Source of the DNA: Desulfoferrobacter suflitae
Lineage (GTDB): Bacteria > Desulfobacterota > Syntrophobacteria > Syntrophobacterales > Syntrophobacteraceae
Assembly: GCF_022603395.1 (NCBI RefSeq)
Contig: NZ_JAIBKA010000011.1
Location: 1-64,000 of the forward strand
Direction: 5' to 3'
Length of the DNA: 64,000 nt
Below the pieces are notes generated by a model that saw only the letters and a program-made list of their open reading frames with translations, did no database searches and had not been told where the DNA came from. The position numbers and the translations under genes were made by a program. Positions 27,735 to 35,929 of the stretch are shown piece by piece. The first letter of the stretch is position 1, and each line of letters opens with the position of its first letter.

Positions 27735-28794
27735 AGCCCTCTTCCAGCCGATACTCCTCCCTGCTGGCTCGACTCGCCTTCCACATGCTGCCCAGAATAA
27801 TCGTGGCCCCCACGAGCAGTGCGATACACATGGATATAAAGCTCACTTTTGCTAGGATGTCAATCGTTGCCGCACTGACGTTTATGATGCCGAGCTGGTT
27901 GAGGTACCTTGGTACAGCCAGCCCGCGGCTCACCGCTACGATCAGCATGATGGTCGCCATGACGATTTTGATCATGTTCTCTTTGACGTACGTGGTACCG
28001 ATGGCTCCCAGCTGAACGCCGAGCAGTGAGCCGGCAAGGATGATCAGGGTCAGGCGAATATCGACCATACCGTGCATCGCCCAGTTGATCGAACCGCCAA
28101 AGCCCATCACAAAAGCGATCACCAGCTCAGTTGCGGAAGCCACCAGGCTCGATGCCCCCACCACGTAGATCATGCCCGGAACGCCGATAAAGCCGCCTAC
28201 GGCGATGGTGGCCGCCAGCATGCCGGTAGCAAATCCTACCGGAATGGTGAACCACAAGGATATTTTCAGATTGGCCCGCTTGAAATGGATCATCGGCGGC
28301 AGATTGATGGACTGCAACTTTCTGGCAAGGGCCGAAACTTTCTCGTTCCCACCGGACTTGGAGCTCCTCATGGCATCCAGAAACACGTAGCCACCGACAA
28401 CGACCAGGATCACCACAAAAGAGAGGCTGACGTAAAGGTCCGACCCCGCCTGTCCCCATTTTGCCAGAATCCACTGCTGGATCTTGATGCCTATCTGAAC
28501 ACCCACCCCCGCTGACGCCGCCATGACGAGCCCCAGTTTGATGTCCACCTGACCGTATTTGTACCGCTTGAAGGCCCCAACCAGCGCTTTGGGGAACTTA
28601 TGACACATATTGCTGGCCACCGCCACCGTGCCGGGCACGCCAAGGCTCATCATGCCGGGTGTCAATACGAATGCTCCTCCCGATCCAATGAAACCACTGA
28701 CCAGCCCTCCGATAAACCCAACCAGGAATAAGAAACCGATGGATAGCACATTCAAATCAATAAACTGGATTATTTCCTGAGATACTTCGTGCAT
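27721..28794 (-). CDS. TauE/SafE-family membrane exporter
   Basis: A 357-residue integral membrane protein of the TSUP (TauE/SafE) family, thought to export sulfite, sulfoacetate or similar anions. The family repeat is seen twice: FLFLVGFIGGLVSGFIGSGGAFVLTPGMM near the N-terminus and GFATGMLAATIAVGGFIGVPGMIYVVG in the middle, with about eight further membrane spans. A central soluble loop (about 145-175) is basic. It is the middle gene between a Usp-membrane fusion (140 bases upstream) and a tandem UspA protein (overlapping). The transported anion is inferred only from the family. Confidence 0.9.
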   Translation of the reverse strand: MHEVSQEIIQFIDLNVLSIGFLFLVGFIGGLVSGFIGSGGAFVLTPGMMSLGVPGTVAVASNMCHKFPKALVGAFKRYKYGQVDIKLGLVMAASAGVGVQIGIKIQQWILAKWGQAGSDLYVSLSFVVILVVVGGYVFLDAMRSSKSGGNEKVSALARKLQSINLPPMIHFKRANLKISLWFTIPVGFATGMLAATIAVGGFIGVPGMIYVVGASSLVASATELVIAFVMGFGGSINWAMHGMVDIRLTLIILAGSLLGVQLGAIGTTYVKENMIKIVMATIMLIVAVSRGLAVPRYLNQLGIINVSAATIDILAKVSFISMCIALLVGATIILGSMWKASRASREEYRLEEGYAKT

Positions 28795-28934
28795 GGTAGG
28801 ACTCCTCTGTTGATTCAGTGACTTGGTTCAAGTTATGCGAACAACCAGGTCGGCGCGTCTTCAATTCAATCAAATGCCGCCTGCGAGGCGCCGAACCGGT
28901 GATCGGGCCGGGGCCTCGATTTCAAGCGCCGCGA

Positions 28935-29699
28935 CTAAAGTCTGTGAAAGGGGTTGACGTAAGCGTATGCGCGCGGCTTTTTGGCTGCCTTCTTGCGTTT
29001 TTCCACAACTTTCTTTTCCGTCTGCCGTAAAGCATCTTTCTTCATGGCCTCGATTCCCAGAAGCGACCACAGATTGCTGGCAAAGGCTCCGTGTGCAAAT
29101 GAAAACAGAAACACTGTCGCAACCGGCAGGGCGCCGTACCATCCCCCTTTGGTGAAGTAGGTCATGACGCTGTCGGCATTGAGAAACACCGCCGCGTACA
29201 TCCCAACGGTCAGCAACCCGTAGCCGATGGTTTGCCCGACCGGCTTCTTCTTTGTCAAAATTTGTTCTGTTGCCATGTCTTTTCCTCCCTTTTCCTTGAA
29301 TGAATTTGAAACAACACTGAACATCGGTATGGTGACTTCCCTGGCGACGGCTTCCGTGTAGACCCCGGAGTCCGCCACCACAAATTCGATCCGCTTCACC
29401 TCATGGTTGAGCTCCTCGACCGCTGCACCGAGGTCGCCAAACTTCACCGCGTGACTAAAACCGATGCCGCGGCGCGATGCCTTGCGGCGGAACTGTTGAA
29501 CAAACTTTTTGGACTTGCGGCTGCCCGTCTTCCCTGATCCCTCGGGACAGACATTCATTGCCAGCAGGTCATAATCCAGCCGTTCGGCCAAATGGATGGA
29601 ATAGTCCATTGAGTCGGGCGAGAAAAACTGCCGCGTCGCAACGACCAGGATTTTTCTCCGTTCCTGGAAAGAAGCCGTTTCCCTCTTGTTATCGTTCAT
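28935..29699 (-). CDS. Usp-like domain fused to a small membrane protein
   Basis: A 254-residue protein. Residues 1-141 form a UspA-like alpha/beta domain (RRKILVVATRQFF, LDYDLLAMNV, IEFVVADSGVYTEAV) without the glycine ATP motif. Residues 142-254 begin with a methionine (29276) that has its own strong ribosome site, AGGGAGG, seven bases upstream, and form a small protein with two hydrophobic segments (TIGYGLLTVGMYAAVFLNA, LPVATVFLFSFAHGAFA) and a basic Lys/Arg tail. ATG 29699 follows AGGAGGTG. This suggests either a fusion of two formerly separate genes or production of both a full-length and a short membrane form. It is the first gene of the TauE operon. Confidence 0.75.
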   Translation of the reverse strand: MNDNKRETASFQERRKILVVATRQFFSPDSMDYSIHLAERLDYDLLAMNVCPEGSGKTGSRKSKKFVQQFRRKASRRGIGFSHAVKFGDLGAAVEELNHEVKRIEFVVADSGVYTEAVAREVTIPMFSVVSNSFKEKGGKDMATEQILTKKKPVGQTIGYGLLTVGMYAAVFLNADSVMTYFTKGGWYGALPVATVFLFSFAHGAFASNLWSLLGIEAMKKDALRQTEKKVVEKRKKAAKKPRAYAYVNPFHRL

Positions 29700-29760
29700 G
29701 CTATCCTGCACCTCCTTTCGGGAGTTGAACTCAACAGCCGGTGCCATAGCTACTGACCAT

Positions 29761-29776
29761 TACAAGGCGTGTGCCA
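29761..29776 (-). promoter_or_regulatory. Sigma-54-type promoter of the Usp-TauE operon
   Basis: On the minus strand the sequence is TGGCACA, four bases, TTGTA: a strong RpoN -24 element and a -12 element with GT in place of GC, at the correct spacing. It would initiate about 50 bases before the Usp-membrane fusion gene. A sigma-54 activator with its kinase is encoded 2.2 kb away (32006-34801), and palindromes that could be its upstream sites lie at 29857-29869 and 29950-29972. Function is inference. Confidence 0.5.
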
Positions 29777-29856
29777 TTTCTGCGTAAAACATCTAACAGG
29801 TTGATTTGGCTCTATAAAAAACATTGTAATGAGGCTGAGGCGGTGTATGGTGTGTG

Positions 29857-29869
29857 TTGCATAATGCAA
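29857..29869. promoter_or_regulatory. Palindrome, possible activator site
   Basis: TTGCAT-A-ATGCAA is a perfect 6-bp inverted repeat about 95 bases upstream of the sigma-54-type promoter and 120 bases upstream of the REC-Lon start. Its outer TTGCA/TGCAA halves are shared with the repeat at 29950-29972. Confidence 0.4.
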
Positions 29870-29937
29870 TATCTCTCCCTCACATCGGTTTTCAGATTGT
29901 TTTTTAATCGCTTGATTTAACTCAGTAATTTGATTTT

Positions 29938-29972
29938 TTGCTGACAGCTGTTGCACCGTTACAATGTGCAAC
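29938..29972 (+). promoter_or_regulatory. REC-Lon promoter with overlapping inverted repeat
   Basis: TACAAT at 29960-29965 is a good -10; TTGCTG at 29938-29943 is a modest -35 with a 16-base spacer. The -10 sits inside the gap of a perfect 7-bp inverted repeat, GTTGCAC (29950-29956) and GTGCAAC (29966-29972). A protein bound there would cover the -10 and the transcription start, so repression is the simplest reading. Confidence 0.45.
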
Positions 29973-29991
29973 ATTCAGCCGGGATAAAAAC

Positions 29992-32004
29992 ATGGCTCTC
30001 TTCCGTAAATCTGTTCCAACCGAATCGTCGTCTCCGGCCGTGACCGAGGATCTGGCAGAGTTGCGTGCGGCAATCGACAAGGCTCACCTGCCCGAACAGG
30101 CAAGAACGGTTGCCGACAGGGAATTCGAGCGGCTTGAAAAGATGGACGTTTCCATCCCTGAGTATGCCATCGGGCTGAACTACCTCGATTTTCTGCTGGC
30201 ACTGCCGTGGCATGCCTTCACCGAGGACAACCTCGATTTGCACAGGGCTGAGGACATCATGGAAACCCAGCATTACGGCATTCGCCACGTCAAAGAACGG
30301 ATGCTGGAGTATCTGGCTGTGCGCACTCTTTGCAGCACCGGGGAGTACCACATCCTGGTGGTAGACGACGAAGAGATCGCCCGGACCAACATGCAGTACG
30401 TTCTGCAGAAGGAAGGATACCTGGTTCGAGCGGCGGCTAACGGACTCGAGGCATTGGCCGAGATGAAACAACGCGAGTTCGATCTGATCCTCACTGACCT
30501 GAAGATGGAGAAGATGGACGGGATCCAGCTGCTCGAGTCGGCCAAGCACATTGCACCGCACACTCAGGTCGTGTTGATAACCGGTTTTGCTACGGTCAGT
30601 TCGGCGGTGGCGGCCCTGAAAAAGGGGGCGGCTCACTATCTGCCCAAACCCATCGATCTGGAGGAATTACGTTCGACTGTGCGGCAGCTGCATGAGAAGA
30701 AACGTTACATGCAGATGACGCGCAGCCCGATTCTGTGCTTCAGTGGCCCGCCGGGAACGGGCAAGACCTCCATAGGGCGATCCATTGCCGAGGCCCTCGA
30801 ACGTAAATTTGTGCGCATTTCCTTGGCGGCGCTGCGGGACGAAGCGGATTTGCGAGGACATCGGAGGACCTATGTGGGTGCCATGCCGGGAAGGATATTG
30901 AATGAGATCAAACGCCTGGGGGTTAGAAATCCGATTTTTATGCTGGACGAGATCGACAAGATCGGCCAGGATTTCAGGGGCGATCCCGCCTCCGTGCTGC
31001 TGGAAATCCTCGATCCGGAACAAAACAGCCATTTTATCGATCATTACCTGGATTTGCCCTTCGATCTGTCCAGTGTCATGTTCATCGCGACGGCCAACGT
31101 GGTGGAAAGGCTTCCCGCCCCTTTGCTCGATCGCCTTGAGGTGATCCCGTTCCCGGGCTACACGGAAAAAGAGAAGAAGAACATCGCCAGGAAGTATCTC
31201 ATTCCCCGCCAGTTGCGCGAGCACGGTCTGAGCCATGCAGGGATCGGATTCAGCGATGAAGCGGTCGTGAAGATCATCCGAGATTATACACTGGAGGCGG
31301 GATTGCGCAATTTGGAACGGCAGATTGCAACCGTTTGCCGCAAACTGGCCCGGCTTCTGCTCCAATCCGAAGGCCAGGCGCAACAGCTCAATGTCGATGA
31401 GGATATGGCTGAAAAGTTGCTCGGTGTGCCCAGATTCACTCATGAAATTGCCGCCGGTAAAGACCGCCTGGGGGTGACCACGGGTTTGGTTTGGACGGAA
31501 TTCGGCGGGGAAATCATCGCGGTGGAGGCCACCATGATGAAAGGCAGCCAGCAGCTGATCCTCACCGGCTCCCTGGGCAACGTGCTGCAGGAATCGGCGC
31601 AAACGGCTTTGAGCTACATTCGCAGCAACGCCTCCCGCTTTGCTCTTGATGCGGGCTTTTTTGACGACCGTGATATCCATATCCATATTCCTGCCGGTGC
31701 CATACCTAAGGACGGCCCCTCAGCCGGTCTGACCATAACTCTGGCCCTGCTTTCACTGCTCACCAATCGACCGGCCCGCAGGGCCGTGGCCCTCAGCGGG
31801 GAAATTACTCTAAGCGGCAATATTCTACCTGTGAGCGGCATACGCGAAAAGATCCTTGCTGCCCAGCGGGCGGGAGTCAAGACCGCGGTCTTTCCCCTGC
31901 GCAATAAGGTGGATGTGGACAATCTGGAAGAAGATGTGAAACAGGACGTAAAGGTTGTCCTCGCCGATGAGGTGCCGCAACTGCTGGATTTAGTGCTGGT
32001 GTGA
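29992..32004 (+). CDS. Lon-type protease with built-in receiver domain
   Basis: A 670-residue ATP-dependent protease of the Lon family with unusual architecture. Residues 1 to about 110 match only the helical segment just before the AAA+ domain of Lon (YLDFLLALPWHAF, HYGIRHVKERMLEYLAVRTL); the roughly 200-residue N-terminal substrate-binding domain is missing. A complete receiver domain (about 116-240; VVDDEE, phosphoacceptor Asp169 in LTDLKMEKMDG, Lys in YLPKPID) is inserted just before the Walker A motif GPPGTGKT (252-259). The AAA+ part has FMLDEIDKIG and GDPASVLLEILDPEQN. The protease domain keeps the catalytic dyad, Ser577 in KDGPSAG and Lys620 in GIREK, 43 residues apart as in E. coli Lon. 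ATG 29992 chosen; the frame opens at 29938 across the promoter. Its stop is one base from the stop of the convergent response regulator. Confidence 0.9.
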   Translation: MALFRKSVPTESSSPAVTEDLAELRAAIDKAHLPEQARTVADREFERLEKMDVSIPEYAIGLNYLDFLLALPWHAFTEDNLDLHRAEDIMETQHYGIRHVKERMLEYLAVRTLCSTGEYHILVVDDEEIARTNMQYVLQKEGYLVRAAANGLEALAEMKQREFDLILTDLKMEKMDGIQLLESAKHIAPHTQVVLITGFATVSSAVAALKKGAAHYLPKPIDLEELRSTVRQLHEKKRYMQMTRSPILCFSGPPGTGKTSIGRSIAEALERKFVRISLAALRDEADLRGHRRTYVGAMPGRILNEIKRLGVRNPIFMLDEIDKIGQDFRGDPASVLLEILDPEQNSHFIDHYLDLPFDLSSVMFIATANVVERLPAPLLDRLEVIPFPGYTEKEKKNIARKYLIPRQLREHGLSHAGIGFSDEAVVKIIRDYTLEAGLRNLERQIATVCRKLARLLLQSEGQAQQLNVDEDMAEKLLGVPRFTHEIAAGKDRLGVTTGLVWTEFGGEIIAVEATMMKGSQQLILTGSLGNVLQESAQTALSYIRSNASRFALDAGFFDDRDIHIHIPAGAIPKDGPSAGLTITLALLSLLTNRPARRAVALSGEITLSGNILPVSGIREKILAAQRAGVKTAVFPLRNKVDVDNLEEDVKQDVKVVLADEVPQLLDLVLV

Positions 32005-32005
32005 A

Positions 32006-33355
32006 CTAATCCATGTGATAACGTTTGAGTTTGCGCCACAGGGATACGCGGTCGATGCCCAAAATTTCGGCGGCCCTGGTCTTGTTGCCGTCGACCTGTT
32101 CGAGAACCCAGGCAATGTGCTCCTGTTCGTTTTCCTCCAGGGTCTTGAATTCGCGCCTGGGGCGCTGGAGTTTATGAGCCATCCGCTGCAGGTCGGGCGG
32201 CAGGTGATGCACTTCGATGGTTTTTCCTTGAGCCAGGGCTACGGCGCGCTCCATGATGTTTTCCAACTCGCGCACATTGCCCGGAAAGGGGTAAGATAAC
32301 AGAATATCCAGAACATCGTCTGCGATGGCCTCTACCTGTTTGCCCTGCGCCTCTGCAATCTTGCGCAGAAAGTGAAGGCTGAGCAGCAAAATATCCTCCC
32401 TGCGATCCGCCAGGCGCGGTACAATCAGGTGAATCACATTCAACCGATAATAGAGGTCCTGGCGGAAATTGCCCTGCTTGACCTCTTCCTTGAGGTCCTT
32501 GTTGGTGGCAGCCAGCACCCGGATGTCGATGGGAATTTCCTCGGTCCCACCCACCCGCATGAGGTTCCGTTCCTGCAATACCCGCAACAGTTTCACCTGC
32601 ATGGCCGGGGGCATATCGCCTATTTCATCGAGCAGAATCGTTCCTCCATGGGCCGCCTCGAGCAGACCTTGTTTGATGCCGCGCGCTCCGGTGAAGGCCT
32701 CCTTTTCATGTCCGAACAGCTCGTTGGCCAGCAAGTCGCCGCTCAGCGCCGCGCAGTTGAAGGCCAGAAAACGATTGGCGGACCTGGGGCTGAGGCGGTG
32801 TATGGTTTTTGCCACCAGCTCTTTGCCGGTTCCAGTTTCCCCCTGGATGAGCACGCTGCAATCGGTGGGAGCGATTTGTTCGATGGTTTTCTTGAGGGTC
32901 TCCATTTCCCGGCTGTTGCCGATCATCAGGGGGACGTCCTGGCGCTCTTCGAGCCGCCGCCGCAATTCACCGACTTCCAGGCGCAACAGCCTCTTTTCCA
33001 TGGCCTGGCGGACCAGAGTGCGCACTTCCTCGATATTGTAGGGTTTGGGAACGTAGTGATAAGCCCCCAGCTGCATGGCTTCGACGGCGCTATTCACGGT
33101 GGCATAGCCGGTCAGAATGATGACCTCGGTGGCGGGATAAAGCTGCTTGACAGCGCGCAGCACGGCAAGTCCATCCACCGGCTGCATGCGCAGGTCGGTC
33201 ATGACCAGATCGAATTCGCGCCGTTCCAGTTGTCGGATCGCCGCTTCTCCGTTTTCCGCACAAACCGTGATGTAGCCCTCCCTGCGCAATATATGCTCAA
33301 GGTTTTCCCGGGCGATGGGTTCGTCGTCCACGATCAGAATCCGAGCTTCACTCAT
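32006..33355 (-). CDS. Sigma-54-dependent response regulator (NtrC family)
   Basis: A 449-residue transcription activator: receiver (1-120) with Asp54 in VMTDLRMQPVDG, AAA+ domain with Walker A GETGTGKE, the sigma-54 contact loop reading EAFTGA in place of GAFTGA, GGTILLDEIGDMP, and a C-terminal Fis-type helix-turn-helix (NKTRAAEILGIDRVSLWRKL). It binds upstream sites and drives sigma-54 promoters. It starts six bases after the sensor kinase stop, so the two form a kinase-regulator pair. Its receiver is strikingly similar to the one inside the neighbouring Lon protease. Confidence 0.95.
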   Translation of the reverse strand: MSEARILIVDDEPIARENLEHILRREGYITVCAENGEAAIRQLERREFDLVMTDLRMQPVDGLAVLRAVKQLYPATEVIILTGYATVNSAVEAMQLGAYHYVPKPYNIEEVRTLVRQAMEKRLLRLEVGELRRRLEERQDVPLMIGNSREMETLKKTIEQIAPTDCSVLIQGETGTGKELVAKTIHRLSPRSANRFLAFNCAALSGDLLANELFGHEKEAFTGARGIKQGLLEAAHGGTILLDEIGDMPPAMQVKLLRVLQERNLMRVGGTEEIPIDIRVLAATNKDLKEEVKQGNFRQDLYYRLNVIHLIVPRLADRREDILLLSLHFLRKIAEAQGKQVEAIADDVLDILLSYPFPGNVRELENIMERAVALAQGKTIEVHHLPPDLQRMAHKLQRPRREFKTLEENEQEHIAWVLEQVDGNKTRAAEILGIDRVSLWRKLKRYHMD

Positions 33356-33361
33356 CCGGTC

Positions 33362-34801
33362 TTACGCTCCCCGGCAAACTGCTTCATGGGGAAAACGGAT
33401 GATGAACTGGGTGCCCTTTCCTTCCTCACTCTGCACGGAAATGGAGCCGTGATGCTTTTGGATGATGCCGTAAGCGATGGAGAGTCCCAGGCCGGTGCCG
33501 ATGCCCACCTCCTTGCTGGTAAAAAATGGATCAAAAATGCGGCCTATTTCATGCTGCGCAATGCCGACGCCGGTGTCCTGAACGGTGATGATCACTTCGT
33601 TGGTGTCCAATGCCTGGCGCGCCGTGATCTTGATCTGCCCGGGGGGTGCGATGGCATGGACGGCATTTTCGATGAGGTTCAGGAAGACCTGCTGCATACG
33701 CTGCGCATCGAGATTTAGAGAGAGATTTTGAGGGATCTCTTTGATGATCTCGATTCCTGGAGGAATTTGACTGGACATCAAGGCCACCGAACGGTCTACA
33801 ATCTGCGCCAGCGAGGTCGGTGCCAGGCAGAACTCCCGCACGCGCGAAAACTCCAGAAGTCCCCGTACAATATCCCGCGCACGGTGCACCTCCTGCTCGA
33901 TGTTCATGAGCATCCGGCGGGCCAGGTCCCCTTCCTCGAGAGCAAGTTCTTCCAGCAGGATTTGACAGGAGGTGGAAATATTGTTGAGCGGGTTGTTGAG
34001 CTGATGTGCCACCCCGGAGGTGAGGGTTCCCAAAGAGGCGAGTTTTTTCGTCTGCAGCAGTTGATCCTGCCTTTTGATCAGTTCGGCTACCATGCGGTTG
34101 AAGGCTTCCACCACCGTCTGGGTTTCGTCGTGGGTTTCGAGCACCGGAATCGGCCTGAAATCGCCTGAGGCAATGCGCACGGTGGTTTTCTCGATGACTC
34201 GCAGAGGTCGAATGATCTTCTGCGCCACAATAGTGATGAGAAATCCTCCGAGTACCAGGAAGGCCGATAGGGATAACAGTAGCTGAGCCTTCAAAGTGCG
34301 GATGATGTTCAAGATCCTTTTCCGTTCGAAGGAGACCAGGTCCTGTGAGAAATCCACCAGTGCTTTGCCCCGTTCACGCAGCTGTTCATTCACCAATGCG
34401 GCGTCGACGGTGTTGGGGTGTTCATCCGCTGCCAGCTGCGTGATCACGTCGTGATAGGCAAGAAATTCTTGTGCAATGGAGTTCAACAGCGGGGCACCCT
34501 TGAGGGATTCCATTTCGGGTGAGATTTTCTGCAACAGTTCCATGCCCTGATCCAGGTAGCGGCGATTCTCAATGAGATCCTCCCTGGAGCCATAGAGCAG
34601 GTAGTTCTTTTCATAGCGCCGAACTTCCAGAATGATGTTGCTGAGGTCGTCTGCCACCTCGACAAAATGCTGCTTGCGCTCGATTTCCACCAGGTAGTGG
34701 TAAGAGATTCCGCCAACCAGCCCGATCACCAGCATGCAAAGAGCGAACCCGACAATGACTTTCTGTCGTATGTTCAAATTGGGCAAAAACTTCCAGCGCA
34801 T
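33362..34801 (-). CDS. HAMP-domain sensor histidine kinase
   Basis: A 479-residue membrane kinase: membrane segment about 14-33, a helical periplasmic sensor (about 34-172, rich in coiled-coil residues, like four-helix-bundle sensors), second membrane segment about 173-193, HAMP (194-247), an NtrB/ZraS-type HisKA with His266 in TSGVAHQLNNPLNNI, and an HATPase with NLIENAVHAI, DTGVGI and FDPFFTSKEVGIGTGLGLSI. GGAGG lies nine bases before the ATG. It is co-transcribed with the NtrC-type regulator and may also phosphorylate the receiver in the Lon-type protease (inference). The signal is unknown. Confidence 0.93.
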   Translation of the reverse strand: MRWKFLPNLNIRQKVIVGFALCMLVIGLVGGISYHYLVEIERKQHFVEVADDLSNIILEVRRYEKNYLLYGSREDLIENRRYLDQGMELLQKISPEMESLKGAPLLNSIAQEFLAYHDVITQLAADEHPNTVDAALVNEQLRERGKALVDFSQDLVSFERKRILNIIRTLKAQLLLSLSAFLVLGGFLITIVAQKIIRPLRVIEKTTVRIASGDFRPIPVLETHDETQTVVEAFNRMVAELIKRQDQLLQTKKLASLGTLTSGVAHQLNNPLNNISTSCQILLEELALEEGDLARRMLMNIEQEVHRARDIVRGLLEFSRVREFCLAPTSLAQIVDRSVALMSSQIPPGIEIIKEIPQNLSLNLDAQRMQQVFLNLIENAVHAIAPPGQIKITARQALDTNEVIITVQDTGVGIAQHEIGRIFDPFFTSKEVGIGTGLGLSIAYGIIQKHHGSISVQSEEGKGTQFIIRFPHEAVCRGA

Positions 34802-34939
34802 GGGCCATGTCCTCCGGGTGTTTCGATCGGACCGGATCGAGCCCGTCTGCTCGCCGTCGCAAGGCTCTTGCTCGAGTTCATTCCTGCATGGAGCGGACCG
34901 GTTCTCAATCTCGTGCTTCCATGGTCTGCCCGAACCTGC

Positions 34940-35275
34940 TCAGCGCAGGCGCGCTCCACACCTGGGGCAACGCGTCGGGTTGATGGCGGTTCCCAGATAG
35001 TATCGATCGTGAGCGCGAACGATTTCGTTGCAGACCGGGCATCGGTACTGCCAGAATCCCCGCAGAGCAAACACCACACCGGCTATCAGCTGAGCGATTG
35101 CGGCCGCTGTCCAGCCCGCCCGGCCAATCCCCAGGAATCCGTCTATTGCCTCGGAAAATTGTTTTGCCGCAAGCCCGAGAGCAAACAGGATCAGGGCGAG
35201 GAGGAAATTTTGCAGCATGGTTTTTCTGCGCTGCTGAAATTCCACAACCACTGGGTCTCGTTCAGTTTCCGGCAT
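34940..35275 (-). CDS. Small membrane protein with zinc-ribbon tail
   Basis: A 111-residue protein. Two hydrophobic segments (FLLALILFALGLAA about 24-37 and AAAIAQLIAGVVFALRGFW about 57-75) are followed by a four-cysteine zinc ribbon, CPVC at about 80-83 and CPRC near the C-terminus. AGGAG precedes the ATG. The family is not recognised and no function can be assigned. It lies 138 bases upstream of the sensor kinase on the same strand and could be part of that transcript. Confidence 0.65.
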   Translation of the reverse strand: MPETERDPVVVEFQQRRKTMLQNFLLALILFALGLAAKQFSEAIDGFLGIGRAGWTAAAIAQLIAGVVFALRGFWQYRCPVCNEIVRAHDRYYLGTAINPTRCPRCGARLR

Positions 35276-35823
35276 GGATTGGCGCTCCTACCATCCTCCG
35301 TTCTGCAGCACCCTGCGCAGTAATAGAAAATGCCGACTTGGCAGGCTGTGCGGAAATTGGCTTGCCGCCCCCGGTCGTCATTGCCGCGTTTTCAGCCAGG
35401 ATCCAGCGGCGGGTTGCTCACATTGCGAAAAACACGCTCCTCACTGCCGAAAGCTCTTCTCTGGATAGGTTCTTGAGCGCCAGGGCCAGAAACGATTGGG
35501 TAATGTCCCAGTTGCGCCCCTTGTTGGTCTGACGATTGCAATCCACCAAAAATACCAGCCATGTTTTCAATTGCGGGATCTCCTGAAAAAGGATTGAGCA
35601 GCACTCTATTGCTCTTAAAAAAACCATTATAGCCTTAAGTGCCGGTGCAGGCCATAAAGAATTTGGCGGGGACCCGTCTCGTTCCTGCAACTGGAGATAA
35701 ACCGCACGGGGCACAGCGGCGGGCCTGACGGGCAATTTCAAAAAGGCTGTAAAAATTTATTCGAAGATGCGCGCAAAATGCATTTTTGGGTTTGACTTTT
35801 TGCGTCAAATGAGCGAATGAAAT
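35276..35823. other. Intergenic region upstream of groESL
   Basis: About 550 bases before the CIRCE element. It contains one doubtful short minus-strand frame (annotated separately) and, near its right end, TTGACT at 35792-35797, a possible -35 for groES transcription with a poor -10 (GAATGA, 35815-35820). Otherwise nothing is recognised. Confidence 0.35.
35418..35627 (-). CDS. Hypothetical short protein, doubtful
   Basis: A possible 69-residue product beginning MVFLRAIECCSILFQEIP and ending SREELSAVRSVFFAM. It has an amphipathic, partly hydrophobic composition and ordinary codon use, but no ribosome site and no recognised family. It may be a chance frame or the remains of an older gene. Listed because the surrounding 650 bases are otherwise empty. 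Confidence 0.2.
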   Translation of the reverse strand: MVFLRAIECCSILFQEIPQLKTWLVFLVDCNRQTNKGRNWDITQSFLALALKNLSREELSAVRSVFFAM

Positions 35824-35866
35824 AGCGGCTATTAGCACTCGATATAGTAGAGTGCTAATAGCCGCT
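35824..35866. promoter_or_regulatory. CIRCE operator (HrcA site), extended
   Basis: TTAGCACTC, nine bases, GAGTGCTAA at 35832-35858 is a perfect CIRCE consensus, the binding site of the heat-shock repressor HrcA. The symmetry continues outward by eight more bases on each side (arms of 17 bases, AGCGGCTATTAGCACTC and its exact complement), longer than usual. It lies about 65 bases before groES, so groESL is under HrcA control and probably makes a leader transcript that can fold into a long hairpin. Confidence 0.95.
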
Positions 35867-35929
35867 GAGGCGCTGCCGGCAGGCAGCAGGAAGTGACCAA
35901 ACATATGCGTAATAAGGAGGAGCCCTGAT

